From: Hymenobacter sp. YC55
GTDB lineage: Bacteria; Bacteroidota; Bacteroidia; Cytophagales; Hymenobacteraceae
DNA length: 64,000 nucleotides
NCBI RefSeq assembly: GCF_029433095.1
Contig: NZ_JARNTX010000002.1
Span: 186,001 to 250,000, forward strand
Direction of reading: 5' to 3'
Positions within the stretch are counted from its first letter, which is position 1; each line of letters opens with the position of its first letter. Both the position numbers and the translations under genes were made by a program. Of this stretch, positions 26,101 through 34,390 are shown one piece after another. Below the pieces are notes generated by a model, which searched no databases, was not told the DNA's origin, and worked only from the letters and a program-made list of their open reading frames with translations.

Positions 26101-26262
26101 GCTGACATTGTTAGGGTCGTACTGTACCTTCGCATCGACTCGCTCGGCTAGCTGCTTGTCGAGGGCCTGCTTGATTTTGTCTTTGAAGAGGATAGGTGTA
26201 AGGGCGATACCCGCCACCAGCACCACCAGAAAAATCAGCAATCCAATCCAGAATTTACGCAT
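23194..26262 (-). CDS. Very large AsmA-like / TamB-related envelope protein
   Basis: A 1022-residue protein with an N-terminal membrane anchor (residues 4-24) and a long periplasmic part of repeating beta strands. The N-terminal block 'LLDRPDISVKVLKSGKANWDVML' and the C-terminal block 'LVPLADNLEGIFSTNFNVSGELG...GKGIFEV' are those of AsmA family proteins, which form grooves bridging the envelope and move lipids to the outer membrane. The last 100 residues are a Lys/Glu/Gln-rich, coiled-coil-like tail ('VQRKQLELQAKAQQEVEKKKLEL') ending in a disordered Pro/Thr/Lys segment; that tail is unlike E. coli AsmA. Start is ATG 26262. Confidence 0.85.
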   Translation of the reverse strand: MRKFWIGLLIFLVVLVAGIALTPILFKDKIKQALDKQLAERVDAKVQYDPNNVSLSLFSSFPDLALGIDELRVIGQDSFAHDTLAYLPSFRVGLDLMSVVSGDQIKIKSILLDRPDISVKVLKSGKANWDVMLSDSAAAAKGQDTTALNLAISKWEVTDGHVRYEDRTLPFSMELRGLNHTGSGDFASNVFDLVSETTADQFSMTYDGTEYVSKKKLAADVTMAMDLGKMLFTFKDNKVQLNDFPATFQGSIGLPNATDITYDLTFKALETDFKNILSLVPGVYTAQFKDVEAGGKVAFDGYFKGVQNAVKMPGYGVNLQINNGTFHYPQLPQAAKNINVNMVVDNPSGFTNNVKVNVKQFHLDLGANPIDGNVAIDGLEPMKVDGRVKANVDLAEMMKVYPVQDLALRGKLFVDGTAKGTYSSTQMPVVQAKMNLTDGYVKSKQFPAPIENLLVTGTVLNPTGQLNDTRVDISNFRMLLEGEPLEGRVATQGVDKLRFDADVKGVVDLTKLTKIFPLEGMTVTGRLNGNVAAKGNMADIEAGRYQTVVASGTVNAQNITYKSTDLPQGMKVTKATATFNNNQITLQNMSGFVGSSDIAASGTISNYMGYLFVPGQPLRGNLTVNSQRFNMNEWMVDEVSAKPTTGATAATKAPATATKADGVLQIPKEFDLTLNTNVGQVIYDNLKLDNVKGTVGVRDETATLQGLTFNTLGGTFGTNGSYSSKNLAHPKFNFGLNIKNLDFQNAFNTFNSVRAMVPLADNLEGIFSTNFNVSGELGPDMMPNYSTLTGKGIFEVVRAAVSGSPVINKISSLTQFQELKSFAVNNKDVAAEIINGNFIVKPFDLTVGQIKMTVGGSNNIGNGGLEYVTALNVPTGKLGNQLNSQLTRLTGVQNLQGTERVTLGLNIGGTVANPQVKLATGSVKAQAKDLVGNIVQAKVDGAKLQLQAKAKVAQDSLQREVQRKQLELQAKAQQEVEKKKLELESKAKQGLNNLLFGKPKSKPAPQSTPKPTETADSTKSGQ

Positions 26263-26628
26263 ATATATTGTGCTTGAAGGCTTTGTTGTGGAGACTTGGT
26301 GCCAATTCGAAAAAGCTGTACAACACTAGCATACAACGAAGTACATTGCTTCCTTAGGGTGCAGCTCAAGGCAATGGTAAAGGCTTGAAATCAAGAATAT
26401 TATTTGCCTAAACAACCTAAGTGCCAAGTACGAGGTACCAAGCCGTGGTAAACGTACAAAAGTAGCAACCCCTGTCTTGTCTGTCCGGGGCGCTGGGCCA
26501 GAAAACGGGCTCACTCATCGATTTGTGGTTGAGATTTTCACTTAATGCGTAAGGAATTCAGCAATTTAGTTTCTGCAAACAAGTCCGGCGACGCACTACG
26601 CGCCGCCGGTCGTGCGTTTATCACACTG
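26263..26628. other. Divergent promoter region, AsmA-like gene and PorP/SprF gene
   Basis: 366 bases upstream of both genes if the second starts at 26629. It is AT-richer than its flanks. I saw no repeat, RNA gene or clear promoter pair; part of it (26545-26628) may instead be the coding start of the PorP/SprF gene. Confidence 0.45.
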
Positions 26629-27675
26629 ATGAAGGGGCAAACCGGACGGAGATTTACAAAGGAGCGCAAGCTGCGGCAGCCATTGCTGGCCGGGGCTATG
26701 GCACTGGCATTGCCAGCCGCTGCGCAAGATTTGTATTTCGCCCAACCCTACGCCACACGTCTCAATCAGAATCCTGCCTATGCTGGCCTACTCGACGATG
26801 CCAGCGTAACGCTCAGCTACCGCAACCAGTTTCCTACGCTGGCTGGCACCTTTCAAACCAGCCAACTCGCCGCCGATTATCGATTCAAAGATCAGCGCAA
26901 TGCCGTGGGCTTGCTTATTAACCATGACCGTACTGGCGGCCTCGGCTACACCCGCGTGGAAGTAGGAGGCATCTATGCCTATCACACTCGTCTTACCAAA
27001 GACCTGGCCTTTAGTGGTGGCATACGCGCTAGCTACGGCAACCAACGCATCAGCTACGACAATCTCGTCTTCGGTGACCAACTCGCCGAAGATGGCTCCA
27101 CCAGCATGCCTACCCGCGAAGTCGTTGACTTTACGCCCGTCAATTACGCTAGTGTAGGAGTAGGCTTGTTACTGTACGGCGAACGGTTTTGGGTGTCGGC
27201 CGCAGGTCAGCACCTCAATCAGCCCGACTTAGGCTTTCGTGCGCAGGCCAAATTGCCGTTGCGTCTGGAGCTAAGCACGGGCTACAAGCACTATTTTGTG
27301 CGGAGCACCGAAAAGCAGCAGTATCGCGAAATCAGCGTAACGCCCACGGTACACTACGTACGGCAGGGCGGTTCTGAGCGGGCTGAAGCTGGACTTTATG
27401 GTACTATTACGCCCCTCACGCTTGGCCTCGTATACCGGGGTGTGCCCTTGCCTGGCGCCCCCCGTCCGCAACAAATTCTAACCGCTATTGCTGGCCTTAG
27501 CCTCGGCAGTTTTCGGGTCGGATATGCTTATGATATCGGCCTGAGCGCATTAAGTGCAGAATTAGGTGGCGCACACGAAATTTCTTTGGCCCTTCGTGCG
27601 TTTGATTCGCTCGATGCTGCTTGGCGCCGATTAAAACGTCGGAATTACCCGGTTGCGCCTTGTCCCGCATTTTGA
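26629..27675 (+). CDS. PorP/SprF family type IX secretion outer-membrane protein
   Basis: About 348 residues. A signal peptide ends near 'ALPAAAQ', and the mature protein opens with the family hallmark 'DLYFAQPYATRLNQNPAYAGL', followed by alternating beta strands of an outer-membrane beta barrel ('LSYRNQFP', 'GLGYTRVEVGGIYAYHTRL', 'VGYAYDIGLSAL'). PorP/SprF proteins serve the type IX secretion system and anchoring of secreted adhesins. ATG 26629 gives a normal signal peptide; ATG 26545 would add 28 hydrophilic residues. It lies 69 bases upstream of the gldJ-like gene, in the same direction. Confidence 0.85.
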   Translation: MKGQTGRRFTKERKLRQPLLAGAMALALPAAAQDLYFAQPYATRLNQNPAYAGLLDDASVTLSYRNQFPTLAGTFQTSQLAADYRFKDQRNAVGLLINHDRTGGLGYTRVEVGGIYAYHTRLTKDLAFSGGIRASYGNQRISYDNLVFGDQLAEDGSTSMPTREVVDFTPVNYASVGVGLLLYGERFWVSAAGQHLNQPDLGFRAQAKLPLRLELSTGYKHYFVRSTEKQQYREISVTPTVHYVRQGGSERAEAGLYGTITPLTLGLVYRGVPLPGAPRPQQILTAIAGLSLGSFRVGYAYDIGLSALSAELGGAHEISLALRAFDSLDAAWRRLKRRNYPVAPCPAF

Positions 27676-27743
27676 TTTTTTGTATTATTGCAGCAGCTTA
27701 CCTTGTCCAACGTCTTTTCTAACGGGTAGTTTTAAACTTAATC

Positions 27744-28985
27744 ATGAATTTTTCCAAGTACCTGCGTTTTGCGGTTGTAGGGGCCTGCGCCCTCGCTGCC
27801 TGTAAGGGCGGCCCGCCCACCGCTACCAAACCCGGTAAGTACAGCTCTACCACGGGCATCGAGTACAATACCGAAGAAGGCATGAAGGTTGCCGACTATC
27901 AAGGCATTCCCGAAGGCCCAGGCCTCGTCTTCATCGAAGGTGGCCGCACTGTGCTGGGTTCGCAGGAAGAAGACGTAACGATGACGCACGACAACATCGA
28001 GCGTACGGTTACTATTGCTTCTTTCTATATGGACGAAGCCGAGGTAGCTAACATTCACTGGCTGGAGTATTTGCACTTCGTGCGCAAAGACTCTTCCGAA
28101 GAGTTCTACCAGTCAGCTCTGCCCGACACCACGGTTTGGGCCCGTGAGCTTTCGTTCAACGACCCGTATGTAGACTACTACTTGCGTTACCCCGGCTTCC
28201 GCTACTTCCCAGTGGTGGGTGTAAGCTGGCTACAAGCCAACGACTATTGCACATGGCGTACGTCGAAGGTAAACGAGACACTTGCTAGCAACGCCGACGG
28301 CGGTGGTGGCGGTGGTCTCTTCAAAAAGAAGAAAAAAGGAGCTGCCGCTGCTGAAGGTGCTACCGAAGATGCGGGTGGTGCTGCCATTGCCATCGAGAAC
28401 GGTAATACCCTGCCAAACTACCGTCTGCCTACTGAGGCTGAATGGGAGTACGCTGCGCAAGCCCTTGTTGGTACACAGGAAACCGGCAACGAAAACCAAG
28501 AAAACAAGCGCATCTACCCATGGGATGGCCGCCAGGTGCGGAACCCATACGGCGGCAAGATGGGTCAGTTCTTGGCTAACTTCAAGCGCGGCCGCGGTGA
28601 CTACGCAGGTATTGCTGGCGCCCTGAATGACGGCGCTATGATTACGGAGTACGTCTACGCTTATCCGCCGAACGACTATGGCCTCTACAACATGGCCGGC
28701 AACGTAAACGAGTGGGTACAGGACATCTACCGCCCATTGTCGTTCGAAGACGTGGAAGACTTGAACCCCTTCCGTCGGAATGGCTTCCTTGACCCCGCTG
28801 AGAAGTACGACAAGAAAGGTTACCAGTCGCTCATCGACGACCACGTGCGCGTGTACAAAGGTGGCTCTTGGCGCGACGTAGCTTACTGGCTCTCGCCCGG
28901 CACCCGCCGCTTCATGGGCGAAGACTCTGCTACGGCAACCATCGGTTTCCGCTGCGCTATGATCAACGCTGGTTCCAACAAGTAA
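27744..28985 (+). CDS. gldJ: Gliding-motility / type IX secretion lipoprotein GldJ-like
   Basis: A 413-residue lipoprotein (lipobox 'ALAAC', Cys20) with a sulfatase-modifying-factor (FGE/SUMF1) fold: 'GLVFIEGGRTVLGS', 'YRLPTEAEWEYAA', 'YNMAGNVNEWVQD', 'VYKGGSWRD', 'TIGFRCAM'. The block 'ALPDTTVWARELSFNDPYVDYYLR' followed by 'FPVVGVSWLQANDYCTWR' fits GldJ better than GldK, which shares the fold. Residues about 185-213 are a Gly/Lys/Ala-rich low-complexity insertion not needed for the fold. gldL, gldM and gldN do not follow; a terminator does, which also argues for GldJ. Confidence 0.8.
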   Translation: MNFSKYLRFAVVGACALAACKGGPPTATKPGKYSSTTGIEYNTEEGMKVADYQGIPEGPGLVFIEGGRTVLGSQEEDVTMTHDNIERTVTIASFYMDEAEVANIHWLEYLHFVRKDSSEEFYQSALPDTTVWARELSFNDPYVDYYLRYPGFRYFPVVGVSWLQANDYCTWRTSKVNETLASNADGGGGGGLFKKKKKGAAAAEGATEDAGGAAIAIENGNTLPNYRLPTEAEWEYAAQALVGTQETGNENQENKRIYPWDGRQVRNPYGGKMGQFLANFKRGRGDYAGIAGALNDGAMITEYVYAYPPNDYGLYNMAGNVNEWVQDIYRPLSFEDVEDLNPFRRNGFLDPAEKYDKKGYQSLIDDHVRVYKGGSWRDVAYWLSPGTRRFMGEDSATATIGFRCAMINAGSNK

Positions 28986-29003
28986 TTACGGAACGCTATA
29001 GCG

Positions 29004-29048
29004 AAACAAGAAAGGCTTGCCATGCGGCAAGCCTTTCTTGTTTTATAA
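29004..29048. terminator. Strong terminator after gldJ
   Basis: An 18-bp perfect stem (29004-29021 with 29026-29043), 4-base loop and T-rich tail, between convergent genes. Confidence 0.9.
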
Positions 29049-29107
29049 CCAGAGTAGATACTGGTTGATAGGCTAACTCGAATAGGAAGATCAGCCTAGG
29101 CATTCGG

Positions 29108-29803
29108 CTATCTATCGGCGCACGCAATAGTGGCGACGCTGACCTCGGCGGCTCCAGCAGCGAGCAAGGTTGCTGCGCACGCTTCTAGGGTGGCACCAGT
29201 GGTTAGCACGTCGTCAACCACCAAGATGTGTTTGCCTTGGATAAGAGTTAGGGCCGCTACTTCGAATACTCCTGCCACGTTTTCCCACCGTTCGAGGCGG
29301 TTTTTGCGCGTTTGCGAATCGGTGTGTTCGATGCGGCGCAAGCCGGCGGCGTGCCACGGTATGCGTAGGCTCTCAGCCATGCCTTCTGCGAAAGGGTCGG
29401 ATTGGTTGTACCCACGCTTGGCTAGTTTGCTAGGGTGCAGAGGTACGGGTACTATCAAGTCAAACTGGAAATTGTGTTGGGCTAGCTCGTGCCCATACCA
29501 TCGACCCAGCACTCGGCCCACATCGCGCTGCCCTCGGTATTTGAGTTGATGCAAGAGGTGCTGCACCCGTCCCCGGCGTAGGAAGCGAAGGTAGCTGAGG
29601 GTGTGGCGTATGGGCGTGCGGCCCCAAAAACGACGGCTCAGCGGATTGGTATCTGCCGAAAGCAAATGATAGTCGGTGTACGGCAGTTGCATGCGGCAAT
29701 TAGTACACAAGTACTCTTCGCCACGGCCCAACGCCTGCTCGCAAGCCAGGCATACCTGCGGAAATATCAGGCCAACAAAGTCAGACAGAAAGCGTGGAAT
29801 CAT
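29108..29803 (-). CDS. comF: ComF family phosphoribosyltransferase-like protein
   Basis: A 231-residue ComF homologue. The N-terminal zinc motif is 'CLACEQALGRGEEYLCTNC' (two CxxC pairs), the middle has 'VPVPLHPSKLAKRGYNQSDPFAEGMA', and the PRPP-binding loop is 'ILVVDDVLTTGATL'. ComF is needed for DNA uptake in competent bacteria and acts in replication restart; in non-competent organisms its role is unclear. The start ATG overlaps the stop of the upstream DoxX-like gene in an ATGA (29800-29803). Confidence 0.88.
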   Translation of the reverse strand: MIPRFLSDFVGLIFPQVCLACEQALGRGEEYLCTNCRMQLPYTDYHLLSADTNPLSRRFWGRTPIRHTLSYLRFLRRGRVQHLLHQLKYRGQRDVGRVLGRWYGHELAQHNFQFDLIVPVPLHPSKLAKRGYNQSDPFAEGMAESLRIPWHAAGLRRIEHTDSQTRKNRLERWENVAGVFEVAALTLIQGKHILVVDDVLTTGATLEACAATLLAAGAAEVSVATIACADR

Positions 29804-30402
29804 GACGCGCTGGCTTGGAGCCGCCGGAAGGAGTAATCATCGGCAAGAGCGCTGGACCACGCCAACACTATACCGCCAAAGGCCAGCCAATAGCTCAAGG
29901 AAAGTGCCATATATGACACGGGTACAGCCGACAGCGTTAGTAGAAGGCCTGTGGCCCAGACCACATGACCTTTGATGGTACGCATGGGCTGCGTGGATGG
30001 CGGTACGTACGCCACTTCCGACCACAGCACCCGCAGCCGTCGGTACTCAGAAAGCAGTAGGGCTATGTCCATCGAAAGCAGTACCGCCACTACATAAGGT
30101 GTACCACCCCATTGCAGCGAGATGGTGACAAACAGAATGTTGGCAAGCATCGGTACCAGAAATACTGCACCTAACAACCAGAACCGCCGCGTAATCAGTA
30201 AGAAGCCCGTTACTATCTGGCTGGCGGCAACGAAGGCAACATACAGCCCTAATTGAAACGGTTGCAGTTTCTCGGCTAGCCACACCGGGCCTATCCAGCC
30301 CCAAAACTGATGCTGGTAATAGAGCTTGGCCATGCCTGAGGTGAAGAAAGTAAGGCCTAGAAACAAAGCCAGCGCTGTGCGCCAAAACCGTACAAAGCGC
30401 AT
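29800..30402 (-). CDS. DoxX-like integral membrane protein
   Basis: A 200-residue membrane protein with about five hydrophobic helices. The opening 'LALFLGLTFFTSGMAKLYY' and 'GLYVAFVAASQIVTGFLLITRRFWLLGAVFLVPMLANILFVTI' are in the style of DoxX/MauE-type four-helix proteins, which often take part in respiratory or redox functions. Function here unknown. Translationally coupled to comF by a four-base overlap. Confidence 0.65.
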   Translation of the reverse strand: MRFVRFWRTALALFLGLTFFTSGMAKLYYQHQFWGWIGPVWLAEKLQPFQLGLYVAFVAASQIVTGFLLITRRFWLLGAVFLVPMLANILFVTISLQWGGTPYVVAVLLSMDIALLLSEYRRLRVLWSEVAYVPPSTQPMRTIKGHVVWATGLLLTLSAVPVSYMALSLSYWLAFGGIVLAWSSALADDYSFRRLQASAS

Positions 30403-30534
30403 GCTAAACGATATAATAAAGAGAATAGAACAGTATTGTAAAGTACCCCCTGATTGTGGCTAATACAAGTAGCCGGATCATTTGTGCCTACTTTCGTGTT
30501 TCCTTTTTTCCAGACTTTCAAGTGTACATTCTAT

Positions 30535-30912
30535 ATGTCTCAAGTAACTGAATTCAACGAGTATCGCCAGCGCATGAACGAGAAGATCATGGCGGCTGAT
30601 AATAAAGTCATTAAGCGCTTCTTCAACCTTGATACTAACACGTACCAAGCGGGCGCGCTGGACGTGAAAACCAAGGAAATGCTAGGTCTAGCCTGCAGCA
30701 TGGTATTGCGCTGCGACGACTGCATCAAATATCATCTTGGCAAATGCTACGAGGAGAAGCTAACCGACGAGGAAATCTATGAGGTGTTTGCCATTGCCAA
30801 CCTCATTGGGGGCAGCATCGTGATTCCGCATTTTCGGCGCGCTGTGGAGTATTGGGAGATTCTGAAAGAAGAAGCCACTACGCCTGCTCCGCTGCACAGC
30901 CACGACGCATGA
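30535..30912 (+). CDS. Carboxymuconolactone decarboxylase / AhpD-like protein
   Basis: A 125-residue CMD-domain protein. The conserved 'LACSMVLRCDDCIKYHLGKCYEEKLTDEEIYEVFAIANLIGGSIVIPHF' has the redox CxxC (C-D-D-C) and the downstream histidine of AhpD-like peroxidase partners. It probably acts as a small thiol-dependent peroxidase or its reductant. Start is ATG 30535 (MSQVTEF). The stop overlaps the next start in an ATGA, so the two proteins are coupled. Confidence 0.87.
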   Translation: MSQVTEFNEYRQRMNEKIMAADNKVIKRFFNLDTNTYQAGALDVKTKEMLGLACSMVLRCDDCIKYHLGKCYEEKLTDEEIYEVFAIANLIGGSIVIPHFRRAVEYWEILKEEATTPAPLHSHDA

Positions 30913-31271
30913 GCTACCTAGATCCGCAGGAAACGGAAGCCGAGTTCGAGGCTCGTTGGTGGCAACTGATGAACGAGATGCGGGAGCGTTTCGGCAAAAA
31001 GCCCGACCTAAATGCGTTGTTGCTGCTTATTGGGGTACAGGAACTTGGCCAGGGAGCCGGCCCCTTCACGAAAGAGCAGAAGCAGGATCTGATGCACATT
31101 GCCACCTGTAAGCTCTTTAGTTTGTCGGGGCACTATGAACTGGAGCGGGTGGACGAAGAAGGTTGGCCTCATTACCGCCTTGTGCATCCCGTGCCATTTG
31201 CCAGCTTGAAAGAGCAGGAGCGCATGCTGAAATGGCACATGCTGGAGTATTTCGACTCAGATAGTGAGTGA
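30909..31271 (+). CDS. Conserved hypothetical protein coupled to the AhpD-like gene
   Basis: A 120-residue soluble, mostly helical protein with no recognised domain ('EAEFEARWWQLMNEMRERFG', 'LLLLIGVQELGQGAGPFTKEQK', 'LKEQERMLKWHMLEYFD'). No cysteine pair except one near the middle. The ATGA overlap suggests that it is made in step with the AhpD-like protein. It recalls conserved Bacteroidota proteins of unknown function. Confidence 0.7.
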   Translation: MSYLDPQETEAEFEARWWQLMNEMRERFGKKPDLNALLLLIGVQELGQGAGPFTKEQKQDLMHIATCKLFSLSGHYELERVDEEGWPHYRLVHPVPFASLKEQERMLKWHMLEYFDSDSE

Positions 31272-31357
31272 TGTAAGGAAAGAGAGCTTCATGCTGCTCT
31301 TTGTTCTTGATGGCAAAAGTGCGGCATGAAGTTTTCTTATAATTCGCAGGTAATCAA

Positions 31358-32119
31358 ATGAATATTGTTAGCTATAACGTTAACGGACTACGTTCAGCAC
31401 TGAGTAAAGGACTACTAGATTGGGTACGTGAAGCGCAGCCCGACGTGCTATGCCTGCAGGAAATAAAAGCCGGGCGAGAAGAGCTGGATATATCCGGCTT
31501 TACCGAACTTGGTTACCATGCCTATCTGCACCCGGCCACCAAGCCCGGCTACAGCGGCGTGGCTACCTTTACCAAGCAGTTGCCCCGGCACGTAGAAACT
31601 GGCTGCGGCACCGAACTCTACGATACAGAGGGCAGAGTGCTACGCTTGGATTATGATGACTTCTCGGTGCTGAATGTGTACATGCCCTCCGGCACTAGTG
31701 GCGCAGAGCGGCAGGCCTTTAAGGTGGAGTGGCTGCATTTCTTCCGCAAGTATGTAAGTCAACTACGGGCCGAGGGACGGCGGCTCATTATCGGCGGAGA
31801 CTACAATTGCTGTCAGACGCCGATTGACTTGCACAACCCCAAAGCCAACCAAAGCAGCCCGGGGTACACACCAGAGGAGCGGCAGTGGTTCAAGGATTTC
31901 CTGGCCGATGGCTACACCGATTCTTTTCGTCATCACCACGGCGATGCGCCCGGCCACTATTCCTGGTGGAGTTACCGGGCTGGCTCACGGAAGCGCAATG
32001 TAGGCTGGCGTCTCGACCACTTGCTGGTCGATAAAGAACTAGAGCCGCGCATCCAAGAGGCAGGCCTATTACCTGATGTGGTGCACTCCGACCATTGCCC
32101 GGCTTACCTCAACATATAG
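31358..32119 (+). CDS. xth: Exodeoxyribonuclease III
   Basis: A 253-residue AP endonuclease/3' exonuclease of base-excision repair. Signatures are 'IVSYNVNGLRSAL', 'PDVLCLQEIKA' (metal-binding Glu), 'GYSGVATFTK', 'IIGGDYNCCQTPIDL' (catalytic Asp/Asn), 'YSWWSYR...NVGWRLDHLLVD' and the final 'HSDHCPAYLNI' with the catalytic His. Full length. Single gene, convergent with the flavoprotein gene. Confidence 0.94.
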   Translation: MNIVSYNVNGLRSALSKGLLDWVREAQPDVLCLQEIKAGREELDISGFTELGYHAYLHPATKPGYSGVATFTKQLPRHVETGCGTELYDTEGRVLRLDYDDFSVLNVYMPSGTSGAERQAFKVEWLHFFRKYVSQLRAEGRRLIIGGDYNCCQTPIDLHNPKANQSSPGYTPEERQWFKDFLADGYTDSFRHHHGDAPGHYSWWSYRAGSRKRNVGWRLDHLLVDKELEPRIQEAGLLPDVVHSDHCPAYLNI

Positions 32120-32145
32120 CTGAATAGAGGCAAGGCGCCAATAAG

Positions 32146-33414
32146 CTAAGATTGTAGGATCATCTCTGCTACTTCTCGGCCTGAAGCCATAGCCGCGTTT
32201 AAGGAAGGATAAGACGTGTAGTCGCCGCAGCGGTAGAGGGTGTTGGTGAGTTTTAGCTCCTGGTGCTGCGCCTTGCCATTTGCGTAAACGGGCAGGGCGT
32301 GGGGCAGGTGGTAGGTGCGCAGATGCTTCCACTGCGCCACTTCGTCGCCAAACCAAACCATCAATTCGGCGTGCAGCAACGCCACCAGTGTGGTTTCGGG
32401 CAAGTGATGCTCGCCGTGGGTGCTAACCGATACCAGCGTGCGGCCGGGTGGTGCGTAATCGGGCGAGACGTCGGAGGGGAAGCAGACATTGTGCGCCATT
32501 TGGCCATGTGCCGCGTTTAAGCGCAGCAGTTTATCTTGGCGGCCTGGCGAGGCTGGGGCCGAAAAATAAGTGCAGGTGGTACGACGCCAAGCAGTAGCGT
32601 GGAGTTGCGGCAAGTGCGGCAGCAGGTGAGCAGTAGTGTCGCCGTTGGTGGCTACTACTACCGCCGCGGCAGTTAGGATTTCGCCGCCGCGTAAATGCAC
32701 CTTGTTGCCTTCCACCGACTCGACGGGCGTATTGAGGCGCACGGTACCGGCTGGCAAGCGGTTGGCTAATTGCTCAGGAATCTGCTGCATGCCAAGTGCA
32801 GGCACTGCGGCTTCGCCTTCCACAAACTGCTGAAACACAAACTCGAAGAAGTTGCTGGCCGTGGTTAGGGTGCGGTCCAGAAACACCCCACCGAAGAAAG
32901 GCCGGAAGAACGTGTCGATGATTTGTTCGCTCCACCCGTAGCGCCGCAGAAAAGTGAGGGTATCGGTGGAGGGGTGCGCCAATAGCTCTTCGGCGCTATG
33001 GCTACGCACATGCTGCACCAAGCTGAGAATGCGCAGTTTATCGGTTAGCGTACCAATGGGTGATGTTAGAGCTGGGAAGGCAGCCAAGGGCTGTTGCAGC
33101 GGATTACGTAAGGTAGTTTCGCGGCCATCGGGCATACGAATAACGGCGCCAGAGCGAAAAGCTTTAAGGTTCAGAGCTCCGTAATCAATCATGCGCTGCA
33201 CTTCCGGGTACTTGGTGAGCAGTACCTGAAAACCGTAGTCGAGGCGGTAGCCTTCAGACGTGACGTCGGTGCGCACGCGGCCCCCTACGGCTTCTGCAGC
33301 TTCGAGCACCACTACCGGGCAGCCGGCGCGGTGCAGGTAGTTGGCGCAGGTAAGACCAGCCATGCCGGCCCCCACAATAACGATGGGCAACTGTGCGGAA
33401 ACAGGAACATTCAT
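32146..33414 (-). CDS. FAD-dependent amine-oxidase/desaturase-like oxidoreductase
   Basis: A 422-residue flavoprotein. The N-terminal dinucleotide-binding motif 'IVIVGAGMAGLTCANYLHRAGCPVVVLEA' followed by 'AVGGRVRTD' is that of monoamine oxidase, protoporphyrinogen oxidase and carotenoid desaturase relatives. The C-terminal 'LYRCGDYTSYPSLNAAMASGREVAEMIL' closes the FAD site. Substrate unknown; no carotenoid gene is beside it. Start is ATG 33414 (MNVPVSA). Confidence 0.85.
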   Translation of the reverse strand: MNVPVSAQLPIVIVGAGMAGLTCANYLHRAGCPVVVLEAAEAVGGRVRTDVTSEGYRLDYGFQVLLTKYPEVQRMIDYGALNLKAFRSGAVIRMPDGRETTLRNPLQQPLAAFPALTSPIGTLTDKLRILSLVQHVRSHSAEELLAHPSTDTLTFLRRYGWSEQIIDTFFRPFFGGVFLDRTLTTASNFFEFVFQQFVEGEAAVPALGMQQIPEQLANRLPAGTVRLNTPVESVEGNKVHLRGGEILTAAAVVVATNGDTTAHLLPHLPQLHATAWRRTTCTYFSAPASPGRQDKLLRLNAAHGQMAHNVCFPSDVSPDYAPPGRTLVSVSTHGEHHLPETTLVALLHAELMVWFGDEVAQWKHLRTYHLPHALPVYANGKAQHQELKLTNTLYRCGDYTSYPSLNAAMASGREVAEMILQS

Positions 33415-33470
33415 ACTCTCCCGAAACTGTAAAATTTGCTTTAAGGTTAGGTTCGCGCACGGAAACAAAC

Positions 33471-34250
33471 CTATTTGCCTGAGGAACAAGGGGTTCCTAT
33501 GCTATACTTTTCGGCTGCCCGGTACTGCTCCCAATCCGCCACACTGAAGCGCGACTGGTCCCGATAAGCATACATCTGGTCGATGAGCACACCATTTCGG
33601 AAGTTTCCTTTCACGAAGTTTTCTCGCGCCACCAAGTGCTCATCGTTTATGCGGCGTAGTTGCCAGCGGCCGTCGGGTATGCCACCTACTACAGCCCCAG
33701 ACAGCTGCATGCCATCCTCCTGCCGATACCAAGTGCCGTTGCCGTCCTTTACCAGCTGCTGGCCCGCCTCATCCCAAAACTGCTGCACCAGCGGGTCCAA
33801 GCCATTGCGGAAGCTGAGCACCTGCCGCTTCCGGCCCGACGGATACCAATAGGCCCAATCCCCAACCTGCTGACCTTTGCGGTAATTGCCACGGGCTGCC
33901 AGCTCGCCAGTATCGTGATACACTTCGAACGGGCCTTCCATAAGCCCCTCCCGGTAAGCGCCTTGCAACAGGGGTTTGTTGTTGCTGAGCTTATAGTCGC
34001 GCACGTAACCCCAAAAGTGGCCGGCGCTGTCCAGCCGGATATGGCGGCGGATGGCGGCGCAGCCCGGAGGCGTAAGCACATAGTCAGCCGAGTAAAAGAA
34101 TACGACGCTGTCTTTGCCAACTACCCGGTAACAATCATCTAGCTTGGCCTTCTCTTCTTTTTGCAAAGGCTTCTGCGCCCACGTGGTGACAGTGCCAAGC
34201 CATAAGATACTGCAAAGCGCCAAGCAGGAGCGCTTATATATACGTAGCAT
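33471..34250 (-). CDS. Secreted MORN-repeat (YwqK-like) protein
   Basis: A 259-residue protein with an N-terminal signal peptide ending at 'TTWAQ'. The core has about four MORN-type units ('GAYREGLMEGPFEVYHDTGELAARGNYRKGQQVGDWAYWYPSGRKRQVLSF'). Proteins of this type were once labelled YwqK antitoxin; here the signal peptide argues for a periplasmic or surface role. It is a paralogue of the next gene upstream on the same strand: the pre-MORN part ('SVVFFYSADYVLTPPGCAAIRR') aligns with that of its neighbour. Confidence 0.78.
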   Translation of the reverse strand: MLRIYKRSCLALCSILWLGTVTTWAQKPLQKEEKAKLDDCYRVVGKDSVVFFYSADYVLTPPGCAAIRRHIRLDSAGHFWGYVRDYKLSNNKPLLQGAYREGLMEGPFEVYHDTGELAARGNYRKGQQVGDWAYWYPSGRKRQVLSFRNGLDPLVQQFWDEAGQQLVKDGNGTWYRQEDGMQLSGAVVGGIPDGRWQLRRINDEHLVARENFVKGNFRNGVLIDQMYAYRDQSRFSVADWEQYRAAEKYSIGTPCSSGK

Positions 34251-34390
34251 TAGAAGCTAAATTTGTTTCGATAGCCGATTGTGAACCGCAACGGTAAGTA
34301 GATCTTTAATCAGTGACTATTCTTGCAAATGGAATTTAACTGCATGATACGCTGAGTGTATAGCAGCAGCGCATCTAACTTCTAATGTTC

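Noticed and set aside
27744..28985. Assignment as GldK of a gldKLMN operon
   Set aside because: gldL, gldM and gldN do not follow, a strong terminator does, and the block around 'PDTTVWARELSFNDPYVDYYLR' fits GldJ better.
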